Assembly: GCA_031282245.1 (NCBI GenBank)
Contig: JAITEB010000015.1
Location: 1 to 64,000, forward strand
Direction: 5' to 3'
Length of the DNA: 64,000 nucleotides
From: Oscillospiraceae bacterium
GTDB lineage: Bacteria > Bacillota > Clostridia > Oscillospirales > Ruminococcaceae
Part shown: in pieces, positions 42,488 to 52,128 of the stretch
Layout of the letters: every line of letters begins with the position of its first letter
How positions within the stretch are numbered: position 1 is the stretch's first letter
Program-made: the position numbers and the translations under genes
The notes under the pieces: model-generated
Seen by the model: the letters and a program-made list of their open reading frames with translations, nothing else
The model's database searches: none
What the model was told of the DNA's origin: nothing

Positions 42488-44548
42488 ATGAGAACAGGGA
42501 TAAAACGAATGCGCGCCATTGCGCCGCTGATTGTTTTAATGCTTATAGCGCCGCTTTCCGGACTTGCCTACGCGGATTCTGAAACGCCCTACAAGACTTT
42601 TACTGTGGACGGATATGGCAGAATGCGCGAAACTCAGACCGCGTACCTGCCCCTGTATACTTTTACCAGGATTGGCGGAGAAACTCTGAATCTGCCTGCG
42701 GATCTGACCGTGACCGACGACGGTTACCTGTATGTGGCCGACGCCGGCAACAGCCGCATTGTCATAGGCACGACGGAAGGCGAATTTGTCGGCACTATGG
42801 GGGAGGGGCACCTTGTGAATCCGCGCGGCGTATTTGTCGCGGACAATAAGCATGTCTATGTCGCCGACCGCGACGCGGAAGCAGTTTTTGAATTCGACGA
42901 AAACGGCGCGCTGCTGAACAGATATACAAAGCCCGCCAGCCCTTTGTACGGCGATACATTGAGCTTTCTGCCCATTAAAGTCGTCGTCAACAAAGCGGGA
43001 ATAATGTTTATTATATGCGAATCCAACACAAACGGCATTGTTGAAATTTCCCCGACCGCAGGCGGCACGTTTCTCGGCTATTTCGGAACAAACTTCGCGG
43101 CGACTGATTTGCGGACGATAATTTACCGCGCCATCCTCACGGACGCGCAGCGCGCCAAGATGGTCGGCAATATTCCCGCGACGCCGACAAATCTGGCTAT
43201 AGACGAGGACGGCTTGATCTATACTGTCACGCGGGGCGACGGGGCAAAAACGCTTAAACGCCTGAATATCGCCGGCACAAATCTTTTTCGCGACGGCGCG
43301 GAGTGGTACGCAGGTTCCCCAACGGCGGTCGCCGCCGGAAACCATGACAACGTTTATGTCGTTGAACAGCCGGGCTTTATCTGGGAGTACAACAATGAAG
43401 GCGCCACGCTTTTCGTTTTCGGCGCTTCGGATGACGGCACTCAGCGCGTCGGCTTGTCCTCCATGATAGCCAGCATAACAGTGGACAGCAATGACTGCCT
43501 TTATATTCTCGACGGTGACCAGGGCCGCATTCAGGTCTACGAACCGACCGAGTTCACAAAACTTTTGCACAATGCGCTGTGTCTCTATTCCAAGGGCCGT
43601 TACACCGAAAGCAAAGAGCCTTTAACAAAAATTCTGGAAATGAACAGTATGTTCGATTATGCGAACAGGGCTATGGGGCGCGCGTACTATCAGGAAGAAA
43701 ATTATGAAACGGCCCTGCGCTACGCGCGGCTTGCAAAGGACTACGACGGTTATTCCGACGCGTTCTGGGAAATTCGCAATATCTGGCTCAAAAAAAATAT
43801 CGTATTGCTTATTTTTGTGATTGCTGGTCTCTGGCTGGCGTTCAGGCTGATTAGATTCTGGGACAGAAAGAAAAATATTCTGGAAAAGCCGCGGGCGGTT
43901 TTAGGCAAACTCCGGGAAAAGCCGCTGATTTCCAATATTTTATATGCAAATTATTATATGCGCCACCCGATAGACGGCTCGTACGGCATAGCCGCGGAAG
44001 GCCGCGGGGGCTGGGCCGCGCCTTCTGTCATACTCGGCGCGTTCATGCTGGAGTATGTCGTATTCAAATACCTCTGCGGTTTCCTGCAAAAAACTGTCGC
44101 GGAAGGCAGTTATGATTTTTTCAGCGACTTCGGGGGCATACTTGCGGCCATGTTTGCGCTGACCGTCTGCAATTATCTGGTCTGCACAATAAACAACGGC
44201 GAAGCGAATATAAAAAAGATATACACATATTTCTGCTACTCGCTTATGCCGTATATACTTCTGGTTCCGGTTCTCTTTGCGCTTTCCCACGTGCTTGCTG
44301 CAAACGAATTGTTTGTCAGCTTGCTGCTGCGCATAGTAATTTATGCCTGGGCGCTTTTGCTTGCGGTGATTGGAATCAAAGAAGTCAATAATTTCACTGC
44401 GGGCGAAACCGCAAAGACAATCTTTCTCACATTTTTTACTATGCTTATTATGGCTTTACTTTGCTTTATTATATACGTGCTTTGGGCGCAGGTGTTTGAG
44501 TTTGTAAGTTCGCTTGTCGGAGAGGCGGTGTATCGGCTTGGTATGTAA
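42488..44548 (+). CDS. NHL-repeat, TPR and Yip1-domain membrane protein
   Basis: 686 residues from ATG 42488 (GAGGGGTG upstream). A signal peptide (LIAPLSGLAYA) is followed by an NHL-type beta-propeller outside the cell over about residues 40-360; the repeats show as DDGYLYVADAGNSRIV, DNKHVYVADRDAEAV and SNDCLYILDGDQGRI. A TPR-like helical pair follows (about 366-430), then one membrane helix (about 437-457) and a Yip1-type four- to five-helix domain to the end. Such proteins recur next to DUF5696 and sugar ABC genes in Clostridia and Paenibacillaceae. The function is unknown. It could sense or dock sugar at the importer. Confidence 0.8.
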   Translation: MRTGIKRMRAIAPLIVLMLIAPLSGLAYADSETPYKTFTVDGYGRMRETQTAYLPLYTFTRIGGETLNLPADLTVTDDGYLYVADAGNSRIVIGTTEGEFVGTMGEGHLVNPRGVFVADNKHVYVADRDAEAVFEFDENGALLNRYTKPASPLYGDTLSFLPIKVVVNKAGIMFIICESNTNGIVEISPTAGGTFLGYFGTNFAATDLRTIIYRAILTDAQRAKMVGNIPATPTNLAIDEDGLIYTVTRGDGAKTLKRLNIAGTNLFRDGAEWYAGSPTAVAAGNHDNVYVVEQPGFIWEYNNEGATLFVFGASDDGTQRVGLSSMIASITVDSNDCLYILDGDQGRIQVYEPTEFTKLLHNALCLYSKGRYTESKEPLTKILEMNSMFDYANRAMGRAYYQEENYETALRYARLAKDYDGYSDAFWEIRNIWLKKNIVLLIFVIAGLWLAFRLIRFWDRKKNILEKPRAVLGKLREKPLISNILYANYYMRHPIDGSYGIAAEGRGGWAAPSVILGAFMLEYVVFKYLCGFLQKTVAEGSYDFFSDFGGILAAMFALTVCNYLVCTINNGEANIKKIYTYFCYSLMPYILLVPVLFALSHVLAANELFVSLLLRIVIYAWALLLAVIGIKEVNNFTAGETAKTIFLTFFTMLIMALLCFIIYVLWAQVFEFVSSLVGEAVYRLGM

Positions 44549-44552
44549 GCTT

Positions 44553-46739
44553 ATGAAAAAATATATCGCGCTTGGAGCGGTTCTGCTGTTTGTTTTTTTA
44601 TTGATTCCGCCCGCTGCGTCCGCGCAGGAGCGTGAAGGAGCTTCCTCCGGTTTTGAAGGATATACCCTTGTCGCGGAGAGCGGCGACTATCGGCTGTATT
44701 ACTGTGAGCCGCGCTTTTCTATATTGCTGCAAAACAAAGAGACGGGCACCTGCCTTGAATCCGCCGTCAGCGATGAGAAAGACGACGGCGCGAATAACAA
44801 GAGCTGGACAGGATACATGAAGAGCGGCATAGTTCTGTACGCGATAATTGGAACAACGAACACATATCAGGTGGATATGCTGACCTGCAAAAACAACATA
44901 AAAACTTCGTATACAAAAAACGGGCTGTCAGCGGCGATAGAATTCCCCGAGTACGGCTTTGCGCTGACTGTCGAAGTCGCGCTGGAGGGCGGCGATTTGA
45001 TTGTGCGCGTGCCGGACAGCTCTATCAAAGAAGAAAAAAAAGATAATTATATCAGCACTGTAAGTCTCTTCCCGTTTTTTGGCTACAGCTATCTGGACGA
45101 TAAAGAAGGCTATATGCTGATTCCGGACGGAAACGGCGCGCTTATCCGTTTGAATGACAAAGAAGGCAAGTACAGCACCGGCTTTTCGCGTCTGATCTAT
45201 GGCAAAGATTATGGCTTTGAGCAAACTGTTGCTGTTGCGACAAGCGAGCTGGGCAAGAGCTTTAACTTTCTTGTTGAGCCGAACGAAGTAATAGCCCCGG
45301 TTTTCGGCCTTGCGCATACGGACGACCGCCAGGGCTATCTTGCGGTGGTAGAAAGCGGCGACGAGCGCTGCAGCATTGAAGCGCATCCGAACGGCGCAAT
45401 GATTGCGTATAACCGCTGCTTTGCTAAATTTCTTCTGCGCGACATTTTCACTCAGCCGCTCAACAATTCCAACTCCGGCACTGTGCAGAGCGTGGAAGCG
45501 GAGCGTACCCATATGGATTTGCAGCTGCGGTACCGCCTGCTGTCCGGCGACGACGCAAACTACTCCGGCATGGCGGCGTCCTACCGGGATTACCTGCTGG
45601 GAAATGGCGAGGTTGCTCTCAAAGATACGGGATATAATACGCGCGTAGACTTTCTTGGAACGGACCGGGAAGAGTTTATTCTTGGAACGGCGGCCGTCAC
45701 TATGACGACTGTCGAAAACATCAGAGAGATGTACGGCAGGCTTCGGTCCGCGGGCGTCGGGCATGTGCTGACGGTCTATAAGGGCTGGCAGAGCGGCGGC
45801 TTCTACAGTCTGCCGATAAGCGGATACAGAGCCGACCGTCACATTGGAGGAACCGCCGCGCTTACAAATCTCATCAAAGAAGCGGGCGCGGAGGGCTATA
45901 AGATTTATCTTTATGACCAGACGCTGCGGGCAAATTCCGCAACGAACGCCACAACTTTCAACGCTATGAAGATGGTCAATAAGCGCACTTATAAATACGA
46001 GAGCAGGGACGAAGTATACCGGCTTTTCTATATGCTTATGCCGGCGGCCGCCGGAAACACGCTTAGAAAATTCACTGAGTCCTATATAAATAAGGGCGTA
46101 AATACTCTGGCGATTGACGGCATGTCCAACCAGCTCTTTTCTTATAGTTCAAGGGGCGGATACTACACGCGCACGGACACGCGGAACGCTTTTGTCAATG
46201 CGGTCGCGTCAATCAGCGAGAAATGCAATCTTGTTCTTGAAGAACCCTTTGCCTATATGTGGAAATACGCCGACGCGTTTCTTGATATGCCTCTGGCTTC
46301 TTCCGGCTATCTGTATGCGGACGAAGACGTTCCCTTCCTGTCAATGGTTCTGAAGGGCGTGATTCCAATATATTCTGAGTATATTAATTTTAAGGCGAAC
46401 AAAACAGAGAGCTTTCTAAAAATGGTAGAGTCCGGCATATATCCGTCCTTCTATCTGACTTACGAGAATTCTTCCAAGCTGATTTATACGAATTCCAATT
46501 ATCTGTACAGCACAGAATTTGCAAGCTACGAGAAAACTGTCAGCCAGTACGACGCTGAATTCTCCGCTCTGGCGAAAAAAACAGAGGGCGCGTTCATCAG
46601 GCGCCACGAGAAGCTGGAGAACGGCTTAGTAAAAGTCAGCTACAGCAACGGCGTTAAAATTTACGTCAATTATTCCGGTGCCGCGCTGAAAGCGGACGGG
46701 ATTATTGTCAAAGCATTGTCCTATGAGGCAGGTGAATAA
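44553..46739 (+). CDS. DUF5696 exported protein, possible glycosidase-like
   Basis: 728 residues from ATG 44553, fixed by a clean signal peptide (MKKYIALGAVLLFVFLLIPP, AASA cut). The N-terminal half is beta-rich (LLQNKETGTCLES, YMLIPDGNGALIRLND). From about residue 360 it alternates like a TIM barrel: HVLTVYKGWQSGGF, EGYKIYLYDQTLRAN, INKGVNTLAIDGMSNQLF, CNLVLEEPFAYMW. Acidic residues at strand ends (Asp in LAIDGMS, Glu pair in LVLEEP) could be catalytic. I infer a glycosidase-like fold; no activity is known to me for DUF5696. The ribosome site is weak and it follows the Yip1 gene by 4 nt. Confidence 0.78.
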   Translation: MKKYIALGAVLLFVFLLIPPAASAQEREGASSGFEGYTLVAESGDYRLYYCEPRFSILLQNKETGTCLESAVSDEKDDGANNKSWTGYMKSGIVLYAIIGTTNTYQVDMLTCKNNIKTSYTKNGLSAAIEFPEYGFALTVEVALEGGDLIVRVPDSSIKEEKKDNYISTVSLFPFFGYSYLDDKEGYMLIPDGNGALIRLNDKEGKYSTGFSRLIYGKDYGFEQTVAVATSELGKSFNFLVEPNEVIAPVFGLAHTDDRQGYLAVVESGDERCSIEAHPNGAMIAYNRCFAKFLLRDIFTQPLNNSNSGTVQSVEAERTHMDLQLRYRLLSGDDANYSGMAASYRDYLLGNGEVALKDTGYNTRVDFLGTDREEFILGTAAVTMTTVENIREMYGRLRSAGVGHVLTVYKGWQSGGFYSLPISGYRADRHIGGTAALTNLIKEAGAEGYKIYLYDQTLRANSATNATTFNAMKMVNKRTYKYESRDEVYRLFYMLMPAAAGNTLRKFTESYINKGVNTLAIDGMSNQLFSYSSRGGYYTRTDTRNAFVNAVASISEKCNLVLEEPFAYMWKYADAFLDMPLASSGYLYADEDVPFLSMVLKGVIPIYSEYINFKANKTESFLKMVESGIYPSFYLTYENSSKLIYTNSNYLYSTEFASYEKTVSQYDAEFSALAKKTEGAFIRRHEKLENGLVKVSYSNGVKIYVNYSGAALKADGIIVKALSYEAGE

Positions 46740-46742
46740 AGT

Positions 46743-47834
46743 TTGGAGCAGCCAATATTAGAACCGGAAATGACAAAAGAATATAAAAAACGCCTGCGTG
46801 AAAGCAGAAAGCGCCTTCGCTCGGGGCGGCTTGCGAAAAAAGAAGCTTACTGGGGCCTGGTGTTTATTGTGCCCTGGATAGTCGGCGCGCTGATATTTCT
46901 TGCCTATCCGCTGCTCACATCCTTCTGGTACGCTCTCAATAATATCCGCATTACCCCGGTCGGAAAGAACTTCACGCTTGTCGGCTACGGCAATTTCACG
47001 CAGATTCTGCTGTCCGACGCGGAATTCCCGGTGCAGCTCGTCGACTATATCCTGTCCACTGTGATTTCGGTTCCCATAATCGTCGTTTTTGCAATGCTCA
47101 TCGCGATGATGCTCAACCAGAATATCAGGGGCAGGGGCTTCTTCCGGCTGATTTTTTTCCTCCCTGTTATAATAGTCAGCGGCCCGATACTGGGAATGCT
47201 GACCGAACAGGGCGCGGGCAGCGTTTCCGCAGTCGACACGCAGGCGATAGCTTCGGCAATCTCAAGCGTGCTTCCGTCTATTATTGCCGAACCGATTTCG
47301 GACATCTTCGCAAATCTTGTAACTATTCTCTGGTATTCCGGCGTGCAGATTCTGATTTTTTTGTCGGGACTTCAAAAAATCGACAAATCCATGTATGAAG
47401 CGGCAAAAATAGACGGCGGCTCCGGCTGGGAGTGCTTCTGGAAAATCACGCTCCCAAACCTCAAATCAATGACACTGCTGAACACGGTTTATACGATTGT
47501 ACTCATCTCTACCAACAGCCAGAATCCTATTATTGAGCTGATTAAATCGTCGATGTTTTCCGGCACAAAAGAAAAAGGCTATGGATACGCTTCCGCTATG
47601 GCCTGGCTTTATTCTGTGGTCGCGCTGCTCATCGTCGGGCTGTTCGCGCTTATCCTGACCAACCGCAAAGACGCGTATGACCGGCAGGCGCAGAAGAACA
47701 GGAAACTGCGCAGGAAAGAACAGAAAATCAAACTTAAGCTTGAAAGGAGGAGCGAGCGCAATGCCGCAATTATCGCCAAAAAGAGGGCGCAGGGCAAAAT
47801 CACAAGCCACCGCACCGACAGCGGCGGCTATTAA
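46743..47834 (+). CDS. Carbohydrate ABC permease A (second importer)
   Basis: 363 residues from TTG 46743 with AGGTGA upstream, only 3 nt after the DUF5696 stop. Membrane segments begin near residue 40. EAA loop EAAKIDGGSGWECFWKITLPN. A 40-residue very basic tail (KNRKLRRKEQKIKLKLERR) is cytosolic and not usual for the family. It pairs with the next gene. Confidence 0.87.
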   Translation: MEQPILEPEMTKEYKKRLRESRKRLRSGRLAKKEAYWGLVFIVPWIVGALIFLAYPLLTSFWYALNNIRITPVGKNFTLVGYGNFTQILLSDAEFPVQLVDYILSTVISVPIIVVFAMLIAMMLNQNIRGRGFFRLIFFLPVIIVSGPILGMLTEQGAGSVSAVDTQAIASAISSVLPSIIAEPISDIFANLVTILWYSGVQILIFLSGLQKIDKSMYEAAKIDGGSGWECFWKITLPNLKSMTLLNTVYTIVLISTNSQNPIIELIKSSMFSGTKEKGYGYASAMAWLYSVVALLIVGLFALILTNRKDAYDRQAQKNRKLRRKEQKIKLKLERRSERNAAIIAKKRAQGKITSHRTDSGGY

Positions 47835-48786
47835 AAAACCGTGGCGTCAGCGCATAACGAAAGAAAAAGTAAAGCGCTTTTTTATGGGTTCAAAAGACCG
47901 CAACGGCTTCGCGAAAAATTTTGCGATATACGCGCTTGTAATATGCATAGGCTTTATTTATATATACCCGCTGCTCTACATGATAAGCAGCAGTTTTATG
48001 ACGCTGGACGACCTGCTGGATTCTTCTATTAAGTGGCTCCCCAGCAGCGTGACGTTTGCGAATTACGCGCAGGCGGCGAAGAGCATGGATTTCTGGAAAT
48101 CTTTTTTCCAGAGCATTATTATCGCGGGTGTTCCAACTGTATGCAATCTGGTCTCCTGCGCGCTTATAGGCTACGGTCTTGCCCGCTTCGAGTTCCCCGG
48201 AAAGAAAATCGTGTTCGGCGTAATAATATTAACTTTTGTTCTGCCAAGCCAGATTACGATGATCCCGACTTATGTGTTATATTCCAATTTGGGCATTCTC
48301 GGCACAATCTGGTCGTTTATTCTGCCGTCGATGTTCGGCATGGGTATCAACGCGCCTATATTTATATTAATATTCTATCAGTTTTTCAGGCAGGTGCCAA
48401 GAGCGCTTATAGAAGCCGCGCATATCGACGGCGCGGGCTACTTTGCGTCCTTTCTGCGCATCGCTCTTCCAAGCGCTGTCCCCGCGTTCATCACAGTCGC
48501 GCTGTTTTCTTTTGTATGGTACTGGAACGAATCCTATCTGACCGAAATGTATGTACACGGCGTTCTGACCGATTCCGGCTGGACGACGCTGATTATACAG
48601 CTCGACAACTTCGCTTCTAACTATTCTTCTTATGCGACCACGGCGGCAAGCGCGGCGACAAGCCTGAACGAAGCCATTAAAATGTCCGGCACTCTCTTGA
48701 GCGTGCTGCCGCTGCTGCTTATGTACTTCTTCCTCCAGCGCCATTTTGTCGAGAGCATAGACAAAGCCGGCATCACGGGAGAATAA
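47761..48786 (+). CDS. Carbohydrate ABC permease B (second importer)
   Basis: 341 residues from ATG 47761, 8 nt after AAAGGAGGAG, overlapping the previous gene by 74 nt. A basic N-terminal tail of about 45 residues is followed by six membrane segments. EAA loop EAAHIDGAGYFASFLRIALPS. It completes a second full permease pair in the locus. Confidence 0.87.
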   Translation: MPQLSPKRGRRAKSQATAPTAAAIKKPWRQRITKEKVKRFFMGSKDRNGFAKNFAIYALVICIGFIYIYPLLYMISSSFMTLDDLLDSSIKWLPSSVTFANYAQAAKSMDFWKSFFQSIIIAGVPTVCNLVSCALIGYGLARFEFPGKKIVFGVIILTFVLPSQITMIPTYVLYSNLGILGTIWSFILPSMFGMGINAPIFILIFYQFFRQVPRALIEAAHIDGAGYFASFLRIALPSAVPAFITVALFSFVWYWNESYLTEMYVHGVLTDSGWTTLIIQLDNFASNYSSYATTAASAATSLNEAIKMSGTLLSVLPLLLMYFFLQRHFVESIDKAGITGE

Positions 48787-48840
48787 TTCTGTTCAGGGGA
48801 AAATTTATTTTAGAAAACACAAAAATATTTTATAAAAATC

Positions 48841-48869
48841 TGTACAAGTTAATGGCGATATGCTACAAT
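48841..48869 (+). promoter_or_regulatory. Internal promoter before the second binding protein
   Basis: TGTACA (48841-48846), 17-nt spacer, TACAAT (48864-48869). It would raise expression of the binding protein above that of the permeases. Confidence 0.5.
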
Positions 48870-48928
48870 AGATTTGCACATTAATATTTAAAAATATATA
48901 AAATCAATAAAAACTGGAGGGAACACAA

Positions 48929-50500
48929 ATGAAGAAAATTCTTGCTGTTCTGCTGATTGCCGCTATGGTTTCGGGCATAATGTCCGGCTGCGGAGCCGGG
49001 AATTCCGGCAAAAGCGGGGGCAGCGCGACCGAAGTGACCGATGATTATGACCTTGTCGAAATCAACGGCTATCAGTACAAAAAGTACAAAGATATGACCG
49101 GAGATAAAATCACTCTGACATACTTTAACTTTGACCAGAACGAAATCACCCAGTATCTCGCAAAGCGTTTCATGGAGATCTATCCGAATATCACGGTCAA
49201 CACTGTGTATGAAAACGTCGCGACCTACGACGACACGCTGCTGACCCTGGTTTCCAACGGGGATACGCCGGACGTCATCATGTACTCCGATGCGGACTTC
49301 GCGCTTTCAAACATGCTGCTGACGGACATTTCTTCCTATTGGGATACCGACCCCGAGACGAAAAAGCTTGCCTCCACTGTAAATGACGCGGGCATGGGCA
49401 CGTTCAGCACCAAAGCGCGATATGCGGCTCCTGTCAAGTTCTTTCCGGGCGTTATGTATGTTGACCGCAAAGTCCTTGAGACGCTGAACGTCAAGGCTCC
49501 GACCCAGAACTGGACCTGGAACGAGATGATCCAGCTCATCAAAGACGCCACTGTTCTGGATTCTCCCGACGGCATGGCTTATTACGGACTTGGCTATTAC
49601 AACCGTCTGGATTCTTACTATGGCATTGCCGCCAGCCAGGATATCATCGGCGAGTTCGGCTTTGACGGCATTGATTTTGATTTGAGCGCATGGGCGGTCG
49701 GCGAACAGGAGTTCTCCAACCTGCAGCTGAGCGGCTATGTTGCGCCGCAGACTGAAACGCAGGAAATGGAAGACTGGTACGGCGACTGGGAAGGCTGGTG
49801 CGGCGCTTCCGGCCATGTCGCGATGTTCTCCGAGGCGTTCTGGACTTTCCAGGGCACATGGAATACCGCCGCCTACAAAGAAGCTTATGATCTTGATATA
49901 GTTCCCTATGTCGTTCCCGCAGTGTCCGAAGCGGACGCGAGCGCGGACCATCACTCTATCGCGACTATTGATTTCGGCGGCGTCACCTCCGGCAGCAAAT
50001 ACCCGCGCGAAGCGTACGAACTGCTGAAATTCATGAGCTACGGCATAGACGGCTGGATGACCCGCATTGAGGCCTACAACGACGAGTCCATTGTGAACAG
50101 CTCCGGCCTGGCTCTCAAATATGACGTTATGCCCGCGCCGATCACTGCGGACGAGGCGGTCTGGAGCGCATATATCAATATGTACTGCGCGGGCATGGAC
50201 GACGAACATGTAAAGCATTGGGAGACTTATTTCAAGAGCTGTATGCAGCCGATCTGTTTCGGCTGGGAAAACATTGCCGGTTACTGGAACTTCTGCGACG
50301 AGTATTTCAACGACATTGGCATTCACGACCTGGTGGACAAGGGCAAAGCGCAGGCGGCTGACTATGTTGACGAAGGCACGCGCAAGGCGAATTATTACCA
50401 CGCGCAGGCTATGCTTGACTATTTTGGAGCCTCCGGATACAACGTATTGAGCGGCGAGGAGACCGCCCTGTATGAGAAAATGGCGGCGGATAACCAATAA
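48929..50500 (+). CDS. Carbohydrate-binding lipoprotein of the second importer
   Basis: 523 residues. Lipobox MSGCGAG. Family-1 binding protein: ITLTYFNFDQNEITQYLAKRF, LVSNGDTPDVIMYSDAD, FPGVMYVDRKVLE, and SGSKYPREAYELLKFMSYG. It is of normal size and lipid-anchored, unlike the 992-residue protein of the first importer. Very regular codon use suggests high expression. CTGGAGGG lies before the ATG. Confidence 0.88.
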   Translation: MKKILAVLLIAAMVSGIMSGCGAGNSGKSGGSATEVTDDYDLVEINGYQYKKYKDMTGDKITLTYFNFDQNEITQYLAKRFMEIYPNITVNTVYENVATYDDTLLTLVSNGDTPDVIMYSDADFALSNMLLTDISSYWDTDPETKKLASTVNDAGMGTFSTKARYAAPVKFFPGVMYVDRKVLETLNVKAPTQNWTWNEMIQLIKDATVLDSPDGMAYYGLGYYNRLDSYYGIAASQDIIGEFGFDGIDFDLSAWAVGEQEFSNLQLSGYVAPQTETQEMEDWYGDWEGWCGASGHVAMFSEAFWTFQGTWNTAAYKEAYDLDIVPYVVPAVSEADASADHHSIATIDFGGVTSGSKYPREAYELLKFMSYGIDGWMTRIEAYNDESIVNSSGLALKYDVMPAPITADEAVWSAYINMYCAGMDDEHVKHWETYFKSCMQPICFGWENIAGYWNFCDEYFNDIGIHDLVDKGKAQAADYVDEGTRKANYYHAQAMLDYFGASGYNVLSGEETALYEKMAADNQ

Positions 50501-50502
50501 GA

Positions 50503-50533
50503 ATGTTTGCCGGGCATGTCCCGGCTTAAACAT
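50503..50533 (+). other. Hairpin after the second binding protein
   Basis: GCCGGG (50509-50514) pairs with CCCGGC (50520-50525), extended by ATGTTT/AAACAT with a 2-nt bulge. No T-run, so it more likely stabilises the upstream mRNA. Confidence 0.5.
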
Positions 50534-50572
50534 AACGAAAAAAATATAATATTTTTAAGGAGAGTATTGCTC

Positions 50573-52024
50573 ATGAAAAAATTATTGCTTATTTTAATGT
50601 GCGCGCTTATTGCGGCAACTCTGTTCGCCAGCTGCGCAGCGCAGCAGCCGGCGGAGGTTTCACAGGAGCCTGCCCCCGCAGCAAAATATCACTACAGCTT
50701 TGACGACGCAAGCGGCCTGGCGGCGGTCACACAGGTTGAAAAAGCGGCGGATTCCGTCAACACCGGCGCGACTTATGACATTGCCGGGTCCGACCATGAA
50801 ATTCTTTTCTCCAACGGCCCCGTCGGTTCCTGCCTCTATTTGGACGGTCAATACGGCGTAAAGCTGACGGACATTGCTGCGCTTGGCACAGACGCATACA
50901 CAGTTTCTTTTTGGCTCAACGCGGATCGTTTGTCCATTTTTGGCCCGACGCTTCAGCTTGGCCGCAACATGGGCTATGCCGACGACGGCGACGAGACCGT
51001 AACCTGGCTGAACTTCACCAAATCCGACTGGGACGGCGACATCTTCCCGGTCGTCTGGAACCGCAACTCATCCACCGGCGCATGGCCCTGGGTATACGCG
51101 GCCGACCAGGCGGAGCACGGCAAGCGCGAGTGGCTGCTCATTACGCTTGTGGCTTCCGGCGACAAATACACCTATTCGGAAGACAATCTGGAACGCGTTG
51201 GCTGTAAGTTCTATCTGAACGGCGAAGTGGCTTTCGACGCTTCCGCGGATCTCAACCTGTATGGCGGCCTTGCCACAGAGATCCTTACAGGCGACGGCGT
51301 GGAAGGCTATATCGGCGTAAATTACTGGGACACGATTTATAAGGGCTTTATCGACGAGCTGTATATCTTCGACAGCGCTTTGACGGACAGCCAGGTTGCG
51401 GCGCTGTACGCGGAGGGCGACCCCGCTGTTGAATCCGTGGCTCCCGTAGAGACGGAAGAAGAGCCTGAGCCTCCCGCGGCTCCGCCGGCCGAACCCGCCC
51501 CTGTTGATGAAAGCGCTGTCGACGTGGTAGGCCGTCCCGAGCGCGATTTGGCGTTCTGGTCCGACTGGAGCGACGCTTATGAACTTGCGGACGGAGCGAC
51601 CGTGACCGTGAAGATGAACAACTATTCCGACGGAATTAACAACTGGGACAACTTCCTTGCGGCGTTCGTCAATGTTAAAACAGTCGGTCATACCGCTCCC
51701 GCGGACCAGTTTGCCGACTATGCGGAATACGCGGTTGTCCGCGCAGACGCTTACGGCTGGGGAGACGCTTCCTATGAGGGCACGTTTGAGACCTCCTGGG
51801 GTGACGACTGGGCGGCATGGCTGGAACTCATGAAGGACGCGGAAGTCACTGCCGCATTTACAAGAAACGGCGGCGACATCACTATTACTGTGGCCTTCAC
51901 CGGCGCGGATGGCGCCGAAATGACCGAAACCGCGCTTGTCAAGTCTACGCTGACGGCCGACGCTCCCTGCTACTTCTTCATTCTGGGCGAAGCCTGCTAT
52001 ATCGAAATTCTCTCAGTGGAATAA
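50573..52024 (+). CDS. LamG/concanavalin-type surface lipoprotein
   Basis: 483 residues from ATG 50573 (AAGGAGAG upstream). Lipobox LFASCAAQ. Residues about 40-285 look like a LamG lectin fold (YHYSFDDASGLAAV, YTVSFWLNADRLS, CKFYLNGEVAFDASADLNLYGG, GFIDELYIFDSALTDSQVAALYAEGD quoted in parts). A Pro/Glu linker follows (EEEPEPPAAPPAEPAP), then a ~150-residue aromatic, acidic beta domain (DNFLAAFVNVKT, EYAVVRADAYGWGD). No catalytic motif is seen. It probably holds polysaccharide at the surface beside the binding protein. Confidence 0.75.
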   Translation: MKKLLLILMCALIAATLFASCAAQQPAEVSQEPAPAAKYHYSFDDASGLAAVTQVEKAADSVNTGATYDIAGSDHEILFSNGPVGSCLYLDGQYGVKLTDIAALGTDAYTVSFWLNADRLSIFGPTLQLGRNMGYADDGDETVTWLNFTKSDWDGDIFPVVWNRNSSTGAWPWVYAADQAEHGKREWLLITLVASGDKYTYSEDNLERVGCKFYLNGEVAFDASADLNLYGGLATEILTGDGVEGYIGVNYWDTIYKGFIDELYIFDSALTDSQVAALYAEGDPAVESVAPVETEEEPEPPAAPPAEPAPVDESAVDVVGRPERDLAFWSDWSDAYELADGATVTVKMNNYSDGINNWDNFLAAFVNVKTVGHTAPADQFADYAEYAVVRADAYGWGDASYEGTFETSWGDDWAAWLELMKDAEVTAAFTRNGGDITITVAFTGADGAEMTETALVKSTLTADAPCYFFILGEACYIEILSVE

Positions 52025-52037
52025 TTTTTAAATGCGG

Positions 52038-52082
52038 AAAGCGGGGACTTCCTCCTTTCTCGGATGGAAGCCCCCGCTTTTC
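52038..52082 (+). terminator. Terminator after the LamG lipoprotein
   Basis: AAAGCGGGG (52038-52046) and CTTCC pair with GGAAG and CCCCGCTTT (52072-52080), followed by TT. Confidence 0.8.
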
Positions 52083-52128
52083 AAAACAGGCGGCTATATT
52101 TATTCATAACAAACAGGAAGGAAAGTGA

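Noticed and set aside
42536-43570. A 344-codon antisense frame over the NHL-Yip1 gene
   Set aside because: No start context or domain. The sense strand has signal peptide, repeats and membrane helices.
49307-50533. A 408-codon antisense frame over the second binding protein
   Set aside because: Shadow of a highly biased coding sequence. The opposite strand encodes an intact lipoprotein.
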